A stretch of 64,000 nt of DNA, from the NCBI RefSeq assembly GCF_900009135.1, contig NZ_LT797701.1, forward strand, positions 764,629 through 828,628, given 5' to 3'. Every line of letters begins with the position of its first letter. Position 1 is the first letter of the stretch. Shown in pieces: positions 27,443-36,777 of the stretch. The translations under genes were made by a program, and so were the position numbers. This DNA comes from Planktothrix sp. PCC 11201. Its GTDB lineage: Bacteria; Cyanobacteriota; Cyanobacteriia; Cyanobacteriales; Microcoleaceae. Under the pieces are notes generated by a model, which saw nothing but the letters and a program-made list of their open reading frames with translations, made no database searches and had not been told where the DNA came from.

Positions 27443-28288
27443 TTAGGAATAATGGAAGGGGACGGTAATCCAAGGTAAACAGACCCAAAATAGTAATATC
27501 CAGACCCACCATCCCCAGGTTAAAGGAACAGAATCTTCCGTTAAAATTGCATCTATTCTTTCCTCTAAACGACTACTCCGAATCGAACAACTAAAGGATA
27601 AATTGCCATAATCAGGGGATTTAAACGGAGCTTTGGCGAGATATAATAGGGATTCTGCTAATACTAAAGCGTCAACTTGTTGGGTTGCGTAACGGTCAGC
27701 CCGCATTTCCCTTAATAATAGTAATTCTTGCCAGAGTTGGTTGGTATTAGGAAGCCAACAGGTTAAAGTTTGTAGCCAACCCAAGGTAAAAAACCAAAAA
27801 GTATCTCGATAGTTTAAATGGGCTTGTTCATGGGCAATTACTGCTTCTAAATGAGTCTCATCTAAGAGGTTTAATAATCCTTGGCTGACTACCAATTCCG
27901 GTTGCCAAAATCCAATCTGAGCACTATAGGGAAAATCATCTTCTAAAATTCTCGCTGTTTTTCCCATAACAACCTGTTGAGATAAGCGATGAATTCGGCA
28001 TTGAGATTGCCACAATTGACCGATTAACTGAATAACCGTTAATATTCCCCAACCGACAAATCCCAAAGCCAAAAAATAACTAAACCAACTGGCTTCAAGT
28101 CCCAACATTTCCCCCTTTGTTCCCATCGATAATACCGCCAAGGCTGTCATTAATAAAACCAAAGGCGGACAGACAAACAAAAATAGAGATTTTTGCCAGC
28201 GTTGATGCCAACTTCCCCCTTGAGGTAAGGGGATAAGTCGCAAACCAACCGCGCATCCTAGGGCGAATAAAATAATCATTAAGTGCAT
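27443..28288 (-). CDS. petP: M56-type membrane metalloprotease (BlaR1-like; PetP candidate)
   Basis: 281 residues with membrane helices at both ends and a zinc motif A-H-E-Q-A-H near residue 132; later M-R-A-D-R-Y-A carries the third ligand. BlaR1-like proteases degrade their BlaI-type repressor on signal. It starts on the base after which the BlaI-type gene ends (shared base 28288), so the two are coupled. In Synechocystis the matching pair PetR-PetP performs the copper switch between cytochrome c6 and plastocyanin; petJ lies directly upstream here, which supports the name. No sensor domain beyond the membrane part is seen. Confidence 0.8.
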   Translation of the reverse strand: MHLMIILFALGCAVGLRLIPLPQGGSWHQRWQKSLFLFVCPPLVLLMTALAVLSMGTKGEMLGLEASWFSYFLALGFVGWGILTVIQLIGQLWQSQCRIHRLSQQVVMGKTARILEDDFPYSAQIGFWQPELVVSQGLLNLLDETHLEAVIAHEQAHLNYRDTFWFFTLGWLQTLTCWLPNTNQLWQELLLLREMRADRYATQQVDALVLAESLLYLAKAPFKSPDYGNLSFSCSIRSSRLEERIDAILTEDSVPLTWGWWVWILLFWVCLPWITVPFHYS

Positions 28289-28710
28289 TATTGTTGTCCC
28301 TCCCGTTGGCGACGAATAGCATCAAGGCGTGAGGCAATGGCATCAATTTGATCTAAACTTGCGGTATCCAAACTATCAGCAAAAGAAGCAACTATATCGG
28401 GATTACCTATGGCTAAAAATCGATTTAAACGATCATAAGCTAAAATAGCCTGGGCTTGTTCACGGGTGACTAAAGCTTGCCAATAAAAAGCCCGTTCCTG
28501 TTTATTGCAAACTAACCAACCCTTATCTGTTAAACGACGCAATACGGTGGTTACTGAAGTATAGGCTAATTCTCGGTTCGGGTCAGATAAAATCCGTTCA
28601 TGGACATCTTTCACCGTGGTTATACCCAATTCCCAGACTATTTCTAGGATTTCGGTTTCTAAAGGGCCGAGGGAAAGTTGCCGAGGACGATAATTAGGCA
28701 GAGGAGCCAT
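28288..28710 (-). CDS. petR: BlaI/MecI/CopY-type transcriptional regulator (PetR candidate)
   Basis: 140 residues. The winged helix (L-G-P-L-E-T-E-I-L-E-I-V-W, T-V-K-D-V-H-E-R-I, A-Y-T-S-V-T-T-V-L-R-R-L-T-D-K-G-W-L) is textbook BlaI; the C-terminal helices dimerise. It is coupled to the M56 protease gene and lies 170 bases downstream of petJ on the same strand. By analogy with Synechocystis PetR it should bind the petJ and petE promoters and be destroyed by PetP when copper is present. The analogy is inferred from gene order and family. Confidence 0.82.
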   Translation of the reverse strand: MAPLPNYRPRQLSLGPLETEILEIVWELGITTVKDVHERILSDPNRELAYTSVTTVLRRLTDKGWLVCNKQERAFYWQALVTREQAQAILAYDRLNRFLAIGNPDIVASFADSLDTASLDQIDAIASRLDAIRRQREGQQ

Positions 28711-28796
28711 AGAGAATCCATAAAAATACTATTATTGAATTAGTGTAATAGATGATTTGAATAAAAATCAAGTTGTTCTGATTTCTCCACTCAATA

Positions 28797-28850
28797 TCTA
28801 AAAACAGAAAACCCCCCAAACTCTAATTAATTATAGAGAGTAAGAGGTTT
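28797..28850 (-). terminator. Probable terminator between petJ and petR
   Basis: On the minus strand, AAACC and ACTCT pair with AGAGT and GGTTT across an AT-rich loop, with bulges, followed by TTTTCTGTTTTT. The stem is imperfect, so strength is uncertain. Confidence 0.45.
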
Positions 28851-28880
28851 AACTGTATTAAAATTCAGGGTTAATTTATA

Positions 28881-29216
28881 TTACTTTTTCCATTCTTTAT
28901 CCGCTTGAGCTAATACATAAGCTGCAACATCAGCAATTTGATCGTCTTTTAAACGACCTTTGAAACTGGGCATTGCAGCTTTACCATTTGTCACTTGGGT
29001 TTTGATTTTCTCGACATCATACATCCCATATTTTTCGAGATCGGCTTTTTTCAAACTTTTCGCAGCATTGATCAGGTTTTTACCCCCAGCATGACAAGAA
29101 GCGCAATTTGCTGAAAATACTTTAGCCCCACTTGCTAAATCGGCGGCGAAGGCATTAGGAACAAAACTTAAAACAGTTACAGCAATGATTAACAAGGCTG
29201 AGATTAACTTTTTCAT
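28881..29216 (-). CDS. petJ: Cytochrome c6
   Basis: From ATG 29214-29216 (preceded by AGGAG) the precursor has 111 residues; an upstream ATG adds ten and lacks a ribosome site. A signal peptide ends P-N-A-F-A-A-D, directing it to the thylakoid lumen. Haem attaches at C-A-S-C-H (about residue 40) and the distal Met is in A-A-M-P-S-F. It carries electrons from cytochrome b6f to photosystem I, replacing plastocyanin when copper is low. Its neighbours petR and petP are the likely copper-linked regulators. Confidence 0.94.
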   Translation of the reverse strand: MKKLISALLIIAVTVLSFVPNAFAADLASGAKVFSANCASCHAGGKNLINAAKSLKKADLEKYGMYDVEKIKTQVTNGKAAMPSFKGRLKDDQIADVAAYVLAQADKEWKK

Positions 29217-29262
29217 CAATATTCTCCTGTGAGGAAATTTAATCAATTATTCTATGGTGCAA

Positions 29263-29277
29263 AAGGGTTTTCCCCTT
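29263..29277. promoter_or_regulatory. Dyad in the petJ upstream region
   Basis: AAGGG-TTTTC-CCCTT forms a 5-bp-arm dyad about 47 bases before the petJ start. A TTGACA (minus strand, 29282-29277) lies next to it and TAGAAT at 29254-29249, but their spacing is 22 bases, long for a plain promoter. It may be an operator; PetR binding is only a possibility. Confidence 0.3.
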
Positions 29278-29418
29278 GTCAAAAGACAGGCCGTCAAACT
29301 TGTCCAGCTTTAAAATTTAACTTCATATTAATTAATGAAAATCAAACAAAAAAAGTAGTATGGTGAGTGCGCTTCCCTTTCGCAACTCCGATCAATTAAA
29401 AATCATTAATATAATCCT

Positions 29419-31326
29419 TCAATCTGGACTAGGAGAAATCTGTTGAATTTCTTCAATATTAGCCGTTTTAATAATTTGTTTTGCTGCTAAATCTTTAACG
29501 CGATTAGATTTTAAACCTTCTAACCACTTAACTAAAATTAGTTCGGCATCATCAACAATTTGTTCTTTTTGTAATTCCATTCTTAATGTATCTACAAACT
29601 GTCGTGTTAAGCGTTTTTGTAACTGCATAGCGATAAAATCAGGGGGTTTATTTTTCCCGGCTTCCAGAGATTTTTTAGGACTTTCTGAAATGGTAATTGC
29701 AATCTTTTTCACAACACTATCAGCAACTTGTTGAGGCAAATGTCCGATCAAAGGAATTTTATTTAATCCTTTATAAATCAGAGACTGTTGAATAGAGTTA
29801 GTGACTTGATAGTGTAGGTAAGCCTCTAATTCAGGACGAATGGTGGGTAAAACTTTAGAAATTGTAATCTCAACAATTTGGTTGGAAATTCCGGGGGGAG
29901 ACTGGGATTCAAGTTCAATAGCTTCTAAGGAAATCGATTGATAGGAGGAAGGCGGATTAACTAACTTTTTCAGGCTTCCTTGTTTAACAAAATTTTGAAT
30001 TTTATCAACCCCTTGATTGACTAAAACCTGAACTAATTCTTGAGCAAAACTATAGATTATTTTTAATTTTAGGTAATCAATCGTCGGTTGTAAACTCGGA
30101 AAATTGGCTCGATTTAAGTGATAAATGGCTGAAATAAAACGCAAAAATAATAATTTAGGAATTAACAAAAATACATAATACCATAATTTTAAAATTGCCT
30201 CCCTTAGTGTTAGTTGAGGTTGGCGAGACCGGAGGACATATATTTCCATTAAAAATATTAAGAAAAACAGGTTGATCCAAGGTAAATCAATCAACCAAAA
30301 TCGATTCACAAATTGACCATTTAAACTCAATTGTCGAAAATAGAATGACTCCATTAAATCTTGAATGTCATTTTCAAAAAATTCGAGTTCTTTTTCCCAT
30401 CCTTGTTTTTCTAAATTTTCCACACTCCAAAAGACATAAAAAGCCTGTCTGGAGGATCGATCTGACCAAATTAACTCAGGGGCTAAAAAATTTAACAGTT
30501 TAATTTTATATAAAAATTTTAGAGTCGGTGTTAGCCGGGTTGTTACTTTGGGATCTCGGCTATAGATATGATCAATCATGCGATATTTCGCTGCGGTTAA
30601 TGGCCCCAAATTATGTTCTAATTGTAAGAAATAACTGCGGTCAATAATCTTAGCACTTGATTCTCGAAGTTCTTTAAGTAAAGCCTGGGATTTAGGTGTA
30701 TCCAAACCATTGTATTTTAAATAAACTTTTAATTCTGAAACTTTAACTAAATAACTTTGAGTTAATCGATCGGGTTCAATCCCTTTAATGATATCATAGG
30801 TTAAACTGGGTTCATTAAATAAAATTAAAAACCTGATATTTTTATTAAAAAAATCTAACTCTTTTTGCCATTGTTTTTGATTGAAAAAACTGGGACTCCA
30901 GAATTTTTCTAACGCTTGCTGAAAATTATTAATTTTGACATGATTCTGAAAGCGATTTTGAATTTCTGCTAAAGTTCCATAGGAATTGAGAACCCGAAAC
31001 GGGGGATTTTCTATCAATAATTCTAAACTAGACTCACGAATATCGGTTAATGCTAACTTAACTTCTTCAGACTCAATTCCAAACTGATTAATGGTTTTTT
31101 CCAGTTGATCAACTTGCTGCAAATATTGATTTTTAGGTGTATTTTCAGATTGGGTTTGATGTTGACTCCATTGTAAATAAAATCGACGAAGTTTAATATA
31201 ACTTAAATCAAAAACAACTAAACAAAAATTAGCTGTAACAATCAGAGCTAAAATTCTAGCGACGAGGAGAGATAAACCTGTGCGTTGAGTAGAAATTGGG
31301 GGTTCAAATTTCGTCGTCATAGTCAC
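29419..31326 (-). CDS. Large unrecognised membrane protein
   Basis: 635 residues, family not recognised. Residues about 20-42 form one transmembrane helix; a helical, charged extracytoplasmic-type region of about 300 residues follows (LEKTINQFGIESEEVKLALTD). Two more hydrophobic segments lie near residues 346-362 and 385-400, and the C-terminal 230 residues are helical and charged. No enzyme motif is seen. The following gene on this strand's upstream side is an UPF0104-type membrane protein only 25 bases away, so they are probably co-transcribed. Confidence 0.65.
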   Translation of the reverse strand: MTMTTKFEPPISTQRTGLSLLVARILALIVTANFCLVVFDLSYIKLRRFYLQWSQHQTQSENTPKNQYLQQVDQLEKTINQFGIESEEVKLALTDIRESSLELLIENPPFRVLNSYGTLAEIQNRFQNHVKINNFQQALEKFWSPSFFNQKQWQKELDFFNKNIRFLILFNEPSLTYDIIKGIEPDRLTQSYLVKVSELKVYLKYNGLDTPKSQALLKELRESSAKIIDRSYFLQLEHNLGPLTAAKYRMIDHIYSRDPKVTTRLTPTLKFLYKIKLLNFLAPELIWSDRSSRQAFYVFWSVENLEKQGWEKELEFFENDIQDLMESFYFRQLSLNGQFVNRFWLIDLPWINLFFLIFLMEIYVLRSRQPQLTLREAILKLWYYVFLLIPKLLFLRFISAIYHLNRANFPSLQPTIDYLKLKIIYSFAQELVQVLVNQGVDKIQNFVKQGSLKKLVNPPSSYQSISLEAIELESQSPPGISNQIVEITISKVLPTIRPELEAYLHYQVTNSIQQSLIYKGLNKIPLIGHLPQQVADSVVKKIAITISESPKKSLEAGKNKPPDFIAMQLQKRLTRQFVDTLRMELQKEQIVDDAELILVKWLEGLKSNRVKDLAAKQIIKTANIEEIQQISPSPD

Positions 31327-31351
31327 CTGTAGCGAGTAAATTTTAAACGGC

Positions 31352-32305
31352 TTAGTGATGCTTTTTTAGTTCATTAATTCCTAGTAACACAGTTGCTACA
31401 ATCATGGGAAGTAGATAATAAATAGCGCGATAGGCTAATAAAGATCCTAAAACATTAGCTGGATTTACTTCTGAAGAAACCAAGGTTAAAACAACGGTTT
31501 CAAAGACCCCTAAACCTCCGGGAATATTACTAACCATACTAGCCGTCATTGCTAATAAATAAATGCTAAAACAACTCAGATAAGAAGCGGTGCTACCTTC
31601 GGGTAATAATACATATAAAACCCCGGCGGCGGCTCCCCAATCTACGGAGGCAAAAGCAATTAAAGCCAGTGAAACACTCACGGTAGGAAAGTTTAATTCT
31701 AATTGTCCAAATTTGATAGGTTTATGATTAAAACTCGCCCATAATAGATAGACTCCAATAATTAGGAGAAAGATGATTCCCACAGGACGAACTGATACAA
31801 ATGGTAAATCTAAAATACTGGGAACTTTTAAGGGGGTTAATAGAAAAACTAATCCACAGACTCCCAATAATCCCAACCAAAATGTTAAGTTAGTAAAAGC
31901 AATTACCTGGGCAATTACACCTGGAGGAACACGCCACCTTGAATATAAGCGATAACGAACAGCACTCCCTGTTAATAGGGCAAACCCCACATTATTACTA
32001 ATGGCATAACTGATAAATGCACCGATGCCGATCTTAACGTAATTCAGTGAAAAACCGATATAAATAAACGCTAAAATATCATAGGCTGTGGTCATCAAAT
32101 AACTGAGTATCATCAGGGCAATTGCGCCTAACCTATTAATTTTAGGAAGATTAGATAGACTAATCAAAACATCATCTATAGAATATTTTTCCAGCTTTTG
32201 GCTAATGGCCCAAATCGAGAGACAAAATAGAAAAAAGCCGAGAATAGAAGGCACAATCTTACGCATTCGATTCATCTCGGAATTTAACCAGGAACTGGTG
32301 GACAT
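31352..32305 (-). CDS. UPF0104 / lysylphosphatidylglycerol-synthase-like membrane protein
   Basis: 317 residues with about eight hydrophobic segments. The pattern M-T-A-S-M-V-S-N-I-P-G-G-L-G-V-F-E-T-V near residue 260 is the hallmark of the LPG synthase transmembrane region (UPF0104, COG0392). In MprF this region makes or flips aminoacylated phosphatidylglycerol; stand-alone members lack the C-terminal synthase and are less understood. Its start overlaps the stop of the LprI-like gene as TAATG, so they are translationally coupled. An internal ATG (MNRMRKIV) is a possible alternative start. Confidence 0.85.
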   Translation of the reverse strand: MSTSSWLNSEMNRMRKIVPSILGFFLFCLSIWAISQKLEKYSIDDVLISLSNLPKINRLGAIALMILSYLMTTAYDILAFIYIGFSLNYVKIGIGAFISYAISNNVGFALLTGSAVRYRLYSRWRVPPGVIAQVIAFTNLTFWLGLLGVCGLVFLLTPLKVPSILDLPFVSVRPVGIIFLLIIGVYLLWASFNHKPIKFGQLELNFPTVSVSLALIAFASVDWGAAAGVLYVLLPEGSTASYLSCFSIYLLAMTASMVSNIPGGLGVFETVVLTLVSSEVNPANVLGSLLAYRAIYYLLPMIVATVLLGINELKKHH

Positions 32306-32715
32306 TACTTAATTTCAGCTAAATAGTTTTGTAAATCTTGAACTCTTTGCTGAGTCACTTTTGCTAAACATTGGGTTAAAAATAAAGGTTCTGCCGTACC
32401 TCCTAACACTTGACTCGATTCAAAACTACAGGTTTTGTCTCGAAAGGAAATCCAAGCCTTTTGCGCTTCAGTTAAACGTTTTTTCCGTTCTGGGGATAAT
32501 TGACCGATAAGTTTTTGGTAAGTTTGATTCAGCTTTTGATCCGCTATTTGATATTGATCAGAGGCACATTTTCGCATTTCTAAAGTATTGCCATCGGGCC
32601 GACACTGAACAGTTTGGGCAATTAATATTTCAGGTGCAGCTAAACTCGGATATACAAAAACCGTAAAGTTAGCAATTATAAACAATAGAAAATAAACTTG
32701 TAATATTTTTCTCAT
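32305..32715 (-). CDS. LprI-like (DUF1311) exported protein
   Basis: 136 residues. A signal peptide (residues 5-25, ending near LAAPEI) precedes the DUF1311 domain with its cysteine pattern C-R-P-D, M-R-K-C-A, D-K-T-C-S-F-E and T-Q-C-L and the helices A-D-Q-K-L-N-Q-T-Y-Q-K-L and E-A-Q-K-A-W-I-S-F-R-D. LprI of mycobacteria inhibits lysozyme; most relatives are of unknown role. First gene of a probable three-gene unit with the next two membrane proteins. Confidence 0.88.
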   Translation of the reverse strand: MRKILQVYFLLFIIANFTVFVYPSLAAPEILIAQTVQCRPDGNTLEMRKCASDQYQIADQKLNQTYQKLIGQLSPERKKRLTEAQKAWISFRDKTCSFESSQVLGGTAEPLFLTQCLAKVTQQRVQDLQNYLAEIK

Positions 32716-32795
32716 AGGGTTAAAAAAAATGTTGTTTAAACAAAAAAGTATTAAATTAAGACAATAATTCCTATAGGTGTCAAAGGTAAAATTGC

Positions 32796-34049
32796 TTAAA
32801 ACTTAATCCTTTGTCGATAGTTGGCGACCGATTGTACAATTCCAATGGCTATCCAATTACTCAATAATGAAGATCGACCATAACTTAAGAAAGGCAAAGG
32901 AATTCCGGTAACAGGTGCTATACCAATATTCATCCCAATGTTAACAAATACCTGAAATAATAACATACAAAGGACTCCAATAGCAATCAAAGACCCAAAA
33001 GAATCCTTAGCAGTTTGGGCAATAATCACTAAGCGTAAACAGATAAACCAAAAAATAGCTAATACTGCAATGCAACCGATCAAGCCCAACTCCTCACCCA
33101 CGGCGGAAAAGATAAAATCCGTATGTTGTTCAGGAATAAAATTCAATTGAGTTTGAGTCCCATGATTAAGTCCCCGTCCATATAATTGTCCGGCACCAAT
33201 CGCAATTCGAGACTGAATTAAATGATAACCACTCCCCAAAGGATCTTGCTCAGGATTCAAAAACCCAATCAGTCGCATTTTTTGATAATCTTGCAACACA
33301 TTCCAGAGGATATGGCTTAACTCCCCGGCTGCTAAATTCACTAATAGGGCTAAAGGGCCAGTGAGCCATCGCCAGGGAAGACTCCACCAACCGACAAAAC
33401 CCATTAATATAGCCCAGACAATTCCCGCTGGAAAATAGATATTAAAAACAACTGCCGTGATTACCGGAGAAAGCAGCAAAATTAGCCAACCCGGATGAAT
33501 ATTACCCCAATACATCATCCCCAAAGTAATCGCACCAAACACCAAAGAAGTTCCCAAGTTAGGTTCAATAAAAACCAGCCCCCAAGGAACAGCAGCGATC
33601 GCTAAAATCCGAATCATATCCCTCAAATTTGGAGTTTTTAACTCTTGAAGTAAAGCCGCTAAAGTAATAATAATTCCCACTTTAGCAAACTCCGAGGGTT
33701 GGACATGAAAACCCGCAATATTAATCCATCGTTGCGCCCCTAATGCCGTTGTCCCAATAATTTGTACCGCAATCAACAACAAATTTGTGATTCCATAAAT
33801 CACCCATTTCCACTGAATTAGACGTTCATAACGACAACGGGAAAAAATTAAAGCTAAAGTAAAACCAATCGCTCCCGTCACCCAATGTTGCCACCAATCA
33901 GTTAAACCTTGGTTTAACTCCACACTGCGGATCATAATTCCCGCAAATACGGTGAGGAGAAGACAGGCTCCCATCAGCCACAAATCCGCCTCCGCCCAGG
34001 CATAAAACATTGAACTCCGGCGACTTCCCCATCGAATTTTTTGAAACAT
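32796..34049 (-). CDS. rodA: Rod-shape determining peptidoglycan polymerase RodA
   Basis: 417 residues, SEDS family, about ten transmembrane helices. RodA polymerises glycan strands from lipid II with a partner PBP2. Conserved pieces include Q-P-S-E-F-A-K-V (about residue 115), F-I-E-P-N-L-G-T-S (the catalytic-type Asp of SEDS is in the W-x-x-x-x-P-E-Q-H-T-D-F-I-F-S-A-V-G-E-E loop), and P-L-P-F-L-S-Y-G near the end. Length and motifs favour RodA over FtsW; no partner gene is adjacent. Confidence 0.9.
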   Translation of the reverse strand: MFQKIRWGSRRSSMFYAWAEADLWLMGACLLLTVFAGIMIRSVELNQGLTDWWQHWVTGAIGFTLALIFSRCRYERLIQWKWVIYGITNLLLIAVQIIGTTALGAQRWINIAGFHVQPSEFAKVGIIITLAALLQELKTPNLRDMIRILAIAAVPWGLVFIEPNLGTSLVFGAITLGMMYWGNIHPGWLILLLSPVITAVVFNIYFPAGIVWAILMGFVGWWSLPWRWLTGPLALLVNLAAGELSHILWNVLQDYQKMRLIGFLNPEQDPLGSGYHLIQSRIAIGAGQLYGRGLNHGTQTQLNFIPEQHTDFIFSAVGEELGLIGCIAVLAIFWFICLRLVIIAQTAKDSFGSLIAIGVLCMLLFQVFVNIGMNIGIAPVTGIPLPFLSYGRSSLLSNWIAIGIVQSVANYRQRIKF

Positions 34050-34073
34050 AGTTTTTACTTAAAACACTATTAC

Positions 34074-34424
34074 TTATTTAATGGGTTCATACAGGTATTC
34101 AAAGCCATTTCCGTCAAGATCTCGCCCATAAAAGGAGGCCGTACCATCCCGATGTTCATGAATCGTTGTAACGGGAATCCCTTGGGCCTTTAGGCTGTGA
34201 TAGGCACTTTCCATTTCAGTGCGATCACTAAATACAAAACCAAAGTGAGGGCCAGCCTGGTCATAACCCGGACTCAGTAAAGCTAATCCGTCCTCACCCG
34301 CTTTTAAATAAGCCCAGTCTGCATCCTTCCAAACCAAATCCATCCCTAAGTTTTGATAAAATGCCACGGACAAGTCAATATCATTTACACAAATGGCAAC
34401 ATGGCCTAGACGTTTCAAGTTCAT
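34074..34424 (-). CDS. VOC-family (glyoxalase/dioxygenase fold) protein
   Basis: 116 residues. The beta-alpha-beta-beta-beta pattern G-H-V-A-I-C-V-N-D-I-D-L-S-V-A-F-Y opens the domain; G-P-H-F-G-F-V-F starts the second half and D-L-D-G-N-G-F-E-Y-L-Y-E-P closes it with the metal-binding Glu. The likely metal ligands (His 8, His about 63, Glu about 109) are present, so it may be an active metalloenzyme. Substrate not predictable; glyoxalase I is a possibility but less likely. Confidence 0.85.
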   Translation of the reverse strand: MNLKRLGHVAICVNDIDLSVAFYQNLGMDLVWKDADWAYLKAGEDGLALLSPGYDQAGPHFGFVFSDRTEMESAYHSLKAQGIPVTTIHEHRDGTASFYGRDLDGNGFEYLYEPIK

Positions 34425-34504
34425 GATTAGATTGAAAAAATTAATGTTTCCCTAACTCTATTCTAGGGAATTATAACTAGATTTTGGAGGAGAAAGCCAC
34501 CAGT

Positions 34505-35422
34505 TTACTCCGCCGGTTTTTTAGGTGCGGAATTAGCTTCCGGTTTAGTTTCTAAAGCATTAGGAGAAACCGGTTCAACCGACTTAGCTGGAGCTATACC
34601 AATACCAGCTTGTTTTTGAATTTGATCTTTATAAACTGCTGGGGCTAAATCCACCGCCTTAGCGAATAAAGGTTCCGCTTCTCCCGAATTTCCCTGTTCT
34701 TTTAAAACTAGAGCTTTAGCAAAAACTGGACGAAAATCTTTTTCATCATTTTTGATCGCTTCATCATAAATAGCGATCGCCTCATCATAGCGTTTATCTT
34801 CAGCATAAACCTGTCCCAAAATTAACTGCACCGACATTTCATCAATCGTATTAGGTACAGTTTGATTCGCATTCGCCGCCGCTTTGAGGGTATCCTGTAA
34901 TAATCCAATCGCCGCTTCTGGACGTTTTTGTTGTAAGAATAAATTTGCTAAACCTTGCAAAGCTTGAATATCTCCAGGTTGACTGGCTAAAACCGTGCGA
35001 TAGGTTTGAGCCGCTCCTTCTTGATCTCCGGTATAGGCTTTCGCCTGTGCCAATAAAATACTGTAGCGTGTATCTTCAGGATGTTTTTTCGCCAGTTTCT
35101 CTAAAGGTTCAATCACATCCTTCATTTCGGCCTGCTTAAACCGAATCAGTTCTAACCTGGCTTGTAATAGACCCTTCAAAGCCGTTTCATTATCGGGTTC
35201 TCGCTGCAATACTAACTCATAACCCCGGGCTTGTGCTTGTAAATCCGATTGTTTACCCGCTTGAGCCGATTGTGTGGGAGTGGGAGTCGGTTGTTGTTTC
35301 GACTGATTGTTCTGGACAATCCCACTAATCAGTGGCCCCATAGAAAATCCCACAAAGGCAATCACCGCTAAAACCAAGACCACACTAATTAACCCACGAC
35401 GTTTATCTACCATGAAACTCAA
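34505..35422 (-). CDS. Membrane-anchored TPR protein
   Basis: 305 residues. One transmembrane helix (about 10-32, RGLISVVLVLAVIAFVGFSM) anchors the protein; a Q/S/T-rich linker leads to tetratricopeptide repeats (YELVLQREPDNETALKGLL, AIAIYDEAIKNDEKDFRPV) and a P/A-rich tail. Scaffolds of this type are widespread in cyanobacteria, including thylakoid assembly factors. The role here is unknown. Confidence 0.82.
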   Translation of the reverse strand: MSFMVDKRRGLISVVLVLAVIAFVGFSMGPLISGIVQNNQSKQQPTPTPTQSAQAGKQSDLQAQARGYELVLQREPDNETALKGLLQARLELIRFKQAEMKDVIEPLEKLAKKHPEDTRYSILLAQAKAYTGDQEGAAQTYRTVLASQPGDIQALQGLANLFLQQKRPEAAIGLLQDTLKAAANANQTVPNTIDEMSVQLILGQVYAEDKRYDEAIAIYDEAIKNDEKDFRPVFAKALVLKEQGNSGEAEPLFAKAVDLAPAVYKDQIQKQAGIGIAPAKSVEPVSPNALETKPEANSAPKKPAE

Positions 35423-35611
35423 TCCTGTACCTATGAGGCCAACTTCCTTGCAGCTAATATGTTAACAGAAACAGTTCCTGTAGAAAGTCCTGGGTTTATC
35501 CAATCCGCATGGGGATTCAGTACAATAAGCAAGTTAACCCGTATCAATTTTGATTGCAACGGCCGCCTCCTGCTCAAGCAGGGGTGCAAATGTTGAAATG
35601 TCCTGATAGTG

Positions 35612-35639
35612 TTGATCCTTGATTTAAGTTTAGTATAAA
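35612..35639 (+). promoter_or_regulatory. Likely sigma70-type promoter for the gene at 35725
   Basis: TTGATC (35612-35617) and TATAAA (35634-35639) are 16 bases apart, close to the usual spacing. They would start a transcript with a leader of about 80 bases. The rest of the 302-base intergenic space holds a small CCTGCTCAAGCAGG hairpin near 35568 and nothing else recognised. Confidence 0.4.
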
Positions 35640-35724
35640 GCCCCGGATCAATTTTTAAAGAAAAAGGGTTTTTACTCGCCGTGTCCTTGCTCCCATAAGG
35701 GATATGTCTCCGCTAAGAGGTGTT

Positions 35725-36777
35725 ATGAGTCCTTCTCCGAATCGTTCCTCTCGATCCAAACGTTCTTCAAGCTCAACTCCAGCCAGTGAGCCCGCCGTGA
35801 ATATGTCTCAAGATGTCTCCATTGATACACCGAACGAAAGTGAAAGTGTAATTGTAGAAACGCCAGAAACGCCAGAAGATCTGCCCCAGACGAGCCTTGG
35901 CACGTCTGAGCCGGATCAAATCGATGAAACCGCAGAATCAGAGCCAGATGCTCTCGACTCGATCGAGCGACTCTGGCAACATCCGATTCCGCCCCCCAGC
36001 GAAGCCCGTCAATATCGAGCCATTGGATTGGTTCATGGCCGATATATTGCTTCTGCGGATCAGTTTACCCAGGGAACTTTACTCACCAGTGAAGGGAAAC
36101 TACTCGATGCCGTGTTATTGGGTCGGGTCATGAGTTTAGTGAAAAAACATATTGACTTAGATCAAGATCATCTTTGGGTGGTTTATCCCCGTACCCGCCA
36201 AGAAGAAGATAATCTGCACGTTCAAATTATGGGGGTTTGGGAACCCCAAACCCTGAGATCCGATGAATCACCCGAGGATTCCACCGCCGTTACTTCTGAA
36301 ACTCAATTAGCAGCATCAGAGGAGAAAACGGGAGCTTTGGCGAATGTTCAGCCGGGCTATTTTTCCATTCGGGGTGAAGTGGTTTATCAGTCTCAAGAAG
36401 TTGAGAAGTATGTGATTGTTAAAATTCGCCAAGCTCCCCGCAAAGATAATGATAAACCTAAGTTTTTTAAGCTGAAACTCCTAGGGATTGCTGGGATGAG
36501 AGCCGTTGGTCATTTCTGGGATTTACACGTTCAGTTACAAGAAGATTATTTAGTCATCCAAGAAAGCCATGATATCGGCATGATTCCGACTAAAAAACGC
36601 CGACCTCCGTTTCAAAAAGGAGGCCCGAGAAGACCATCCGGTCAAGGTCAGTTTAACGCTGGATCTTCTCATCCTCCCTATAAACCCAAATTCCCATCGG
36701 ATGATGCTCCGCCCCCGGCGCGTCGAGAACCAATTCCTAAACCGTTAAAACGCAAATCTTCCCCGGAAGAAAGCTAA
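35725..36777 (+). CDS. Conserved cyanobacterial-type protein of unknown function
   Basis: 350 residues from ATG 35725, which has AAGAGGTG seven bases before it; an ATG at 35704 is less well placed. The first 95 residues are Ser/Thr/Glu-rich and likely disordered. A folded core follows (about 100-300): GLVHGRYIASADQFTQGTLL, then VQPGYFSIRGEVVYQSQE and KFFKLKLLGIAGMRAVGHFWDLHV, beta-rich. The last 65 residues are Pro/Arg/Lys-rich and basic (KKRRPPFQKGGPRRPSG), suggesting RNA or DNA contact. I do not recognise the family. Confidence 0.7.
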   Translation: MSPSPNRSSRSKRSSSSTPASEPAVNMSQDVSIDTPNESESVIVETPETPEDLPQTSLGTSEPDQIDETAESEPDALDSIERLWQHPIPPPSEARQYRAIGLVHGRYIASADQFTQGTLLTSEGKLLDAVLLGRVMSLVKKHIDLDQDHLWVVYPRTRQEEDNLHVQIMGVWEPQTLRSDESPEDSTAVTSETQLAASEEKTGALANVQPGYFSIRGEVVYQSQEVEKYVIVKIRQAPRKDNDKPKFFKLKLLGIAGMRAVGHFWDLHVQLQEDYLVIQESHDIGMIPTKKRRPPFQKGGPRRPSGQGQFNAGSSHPPYKPKFPSDDAPPPARREPIPKPLKRKSSPEES

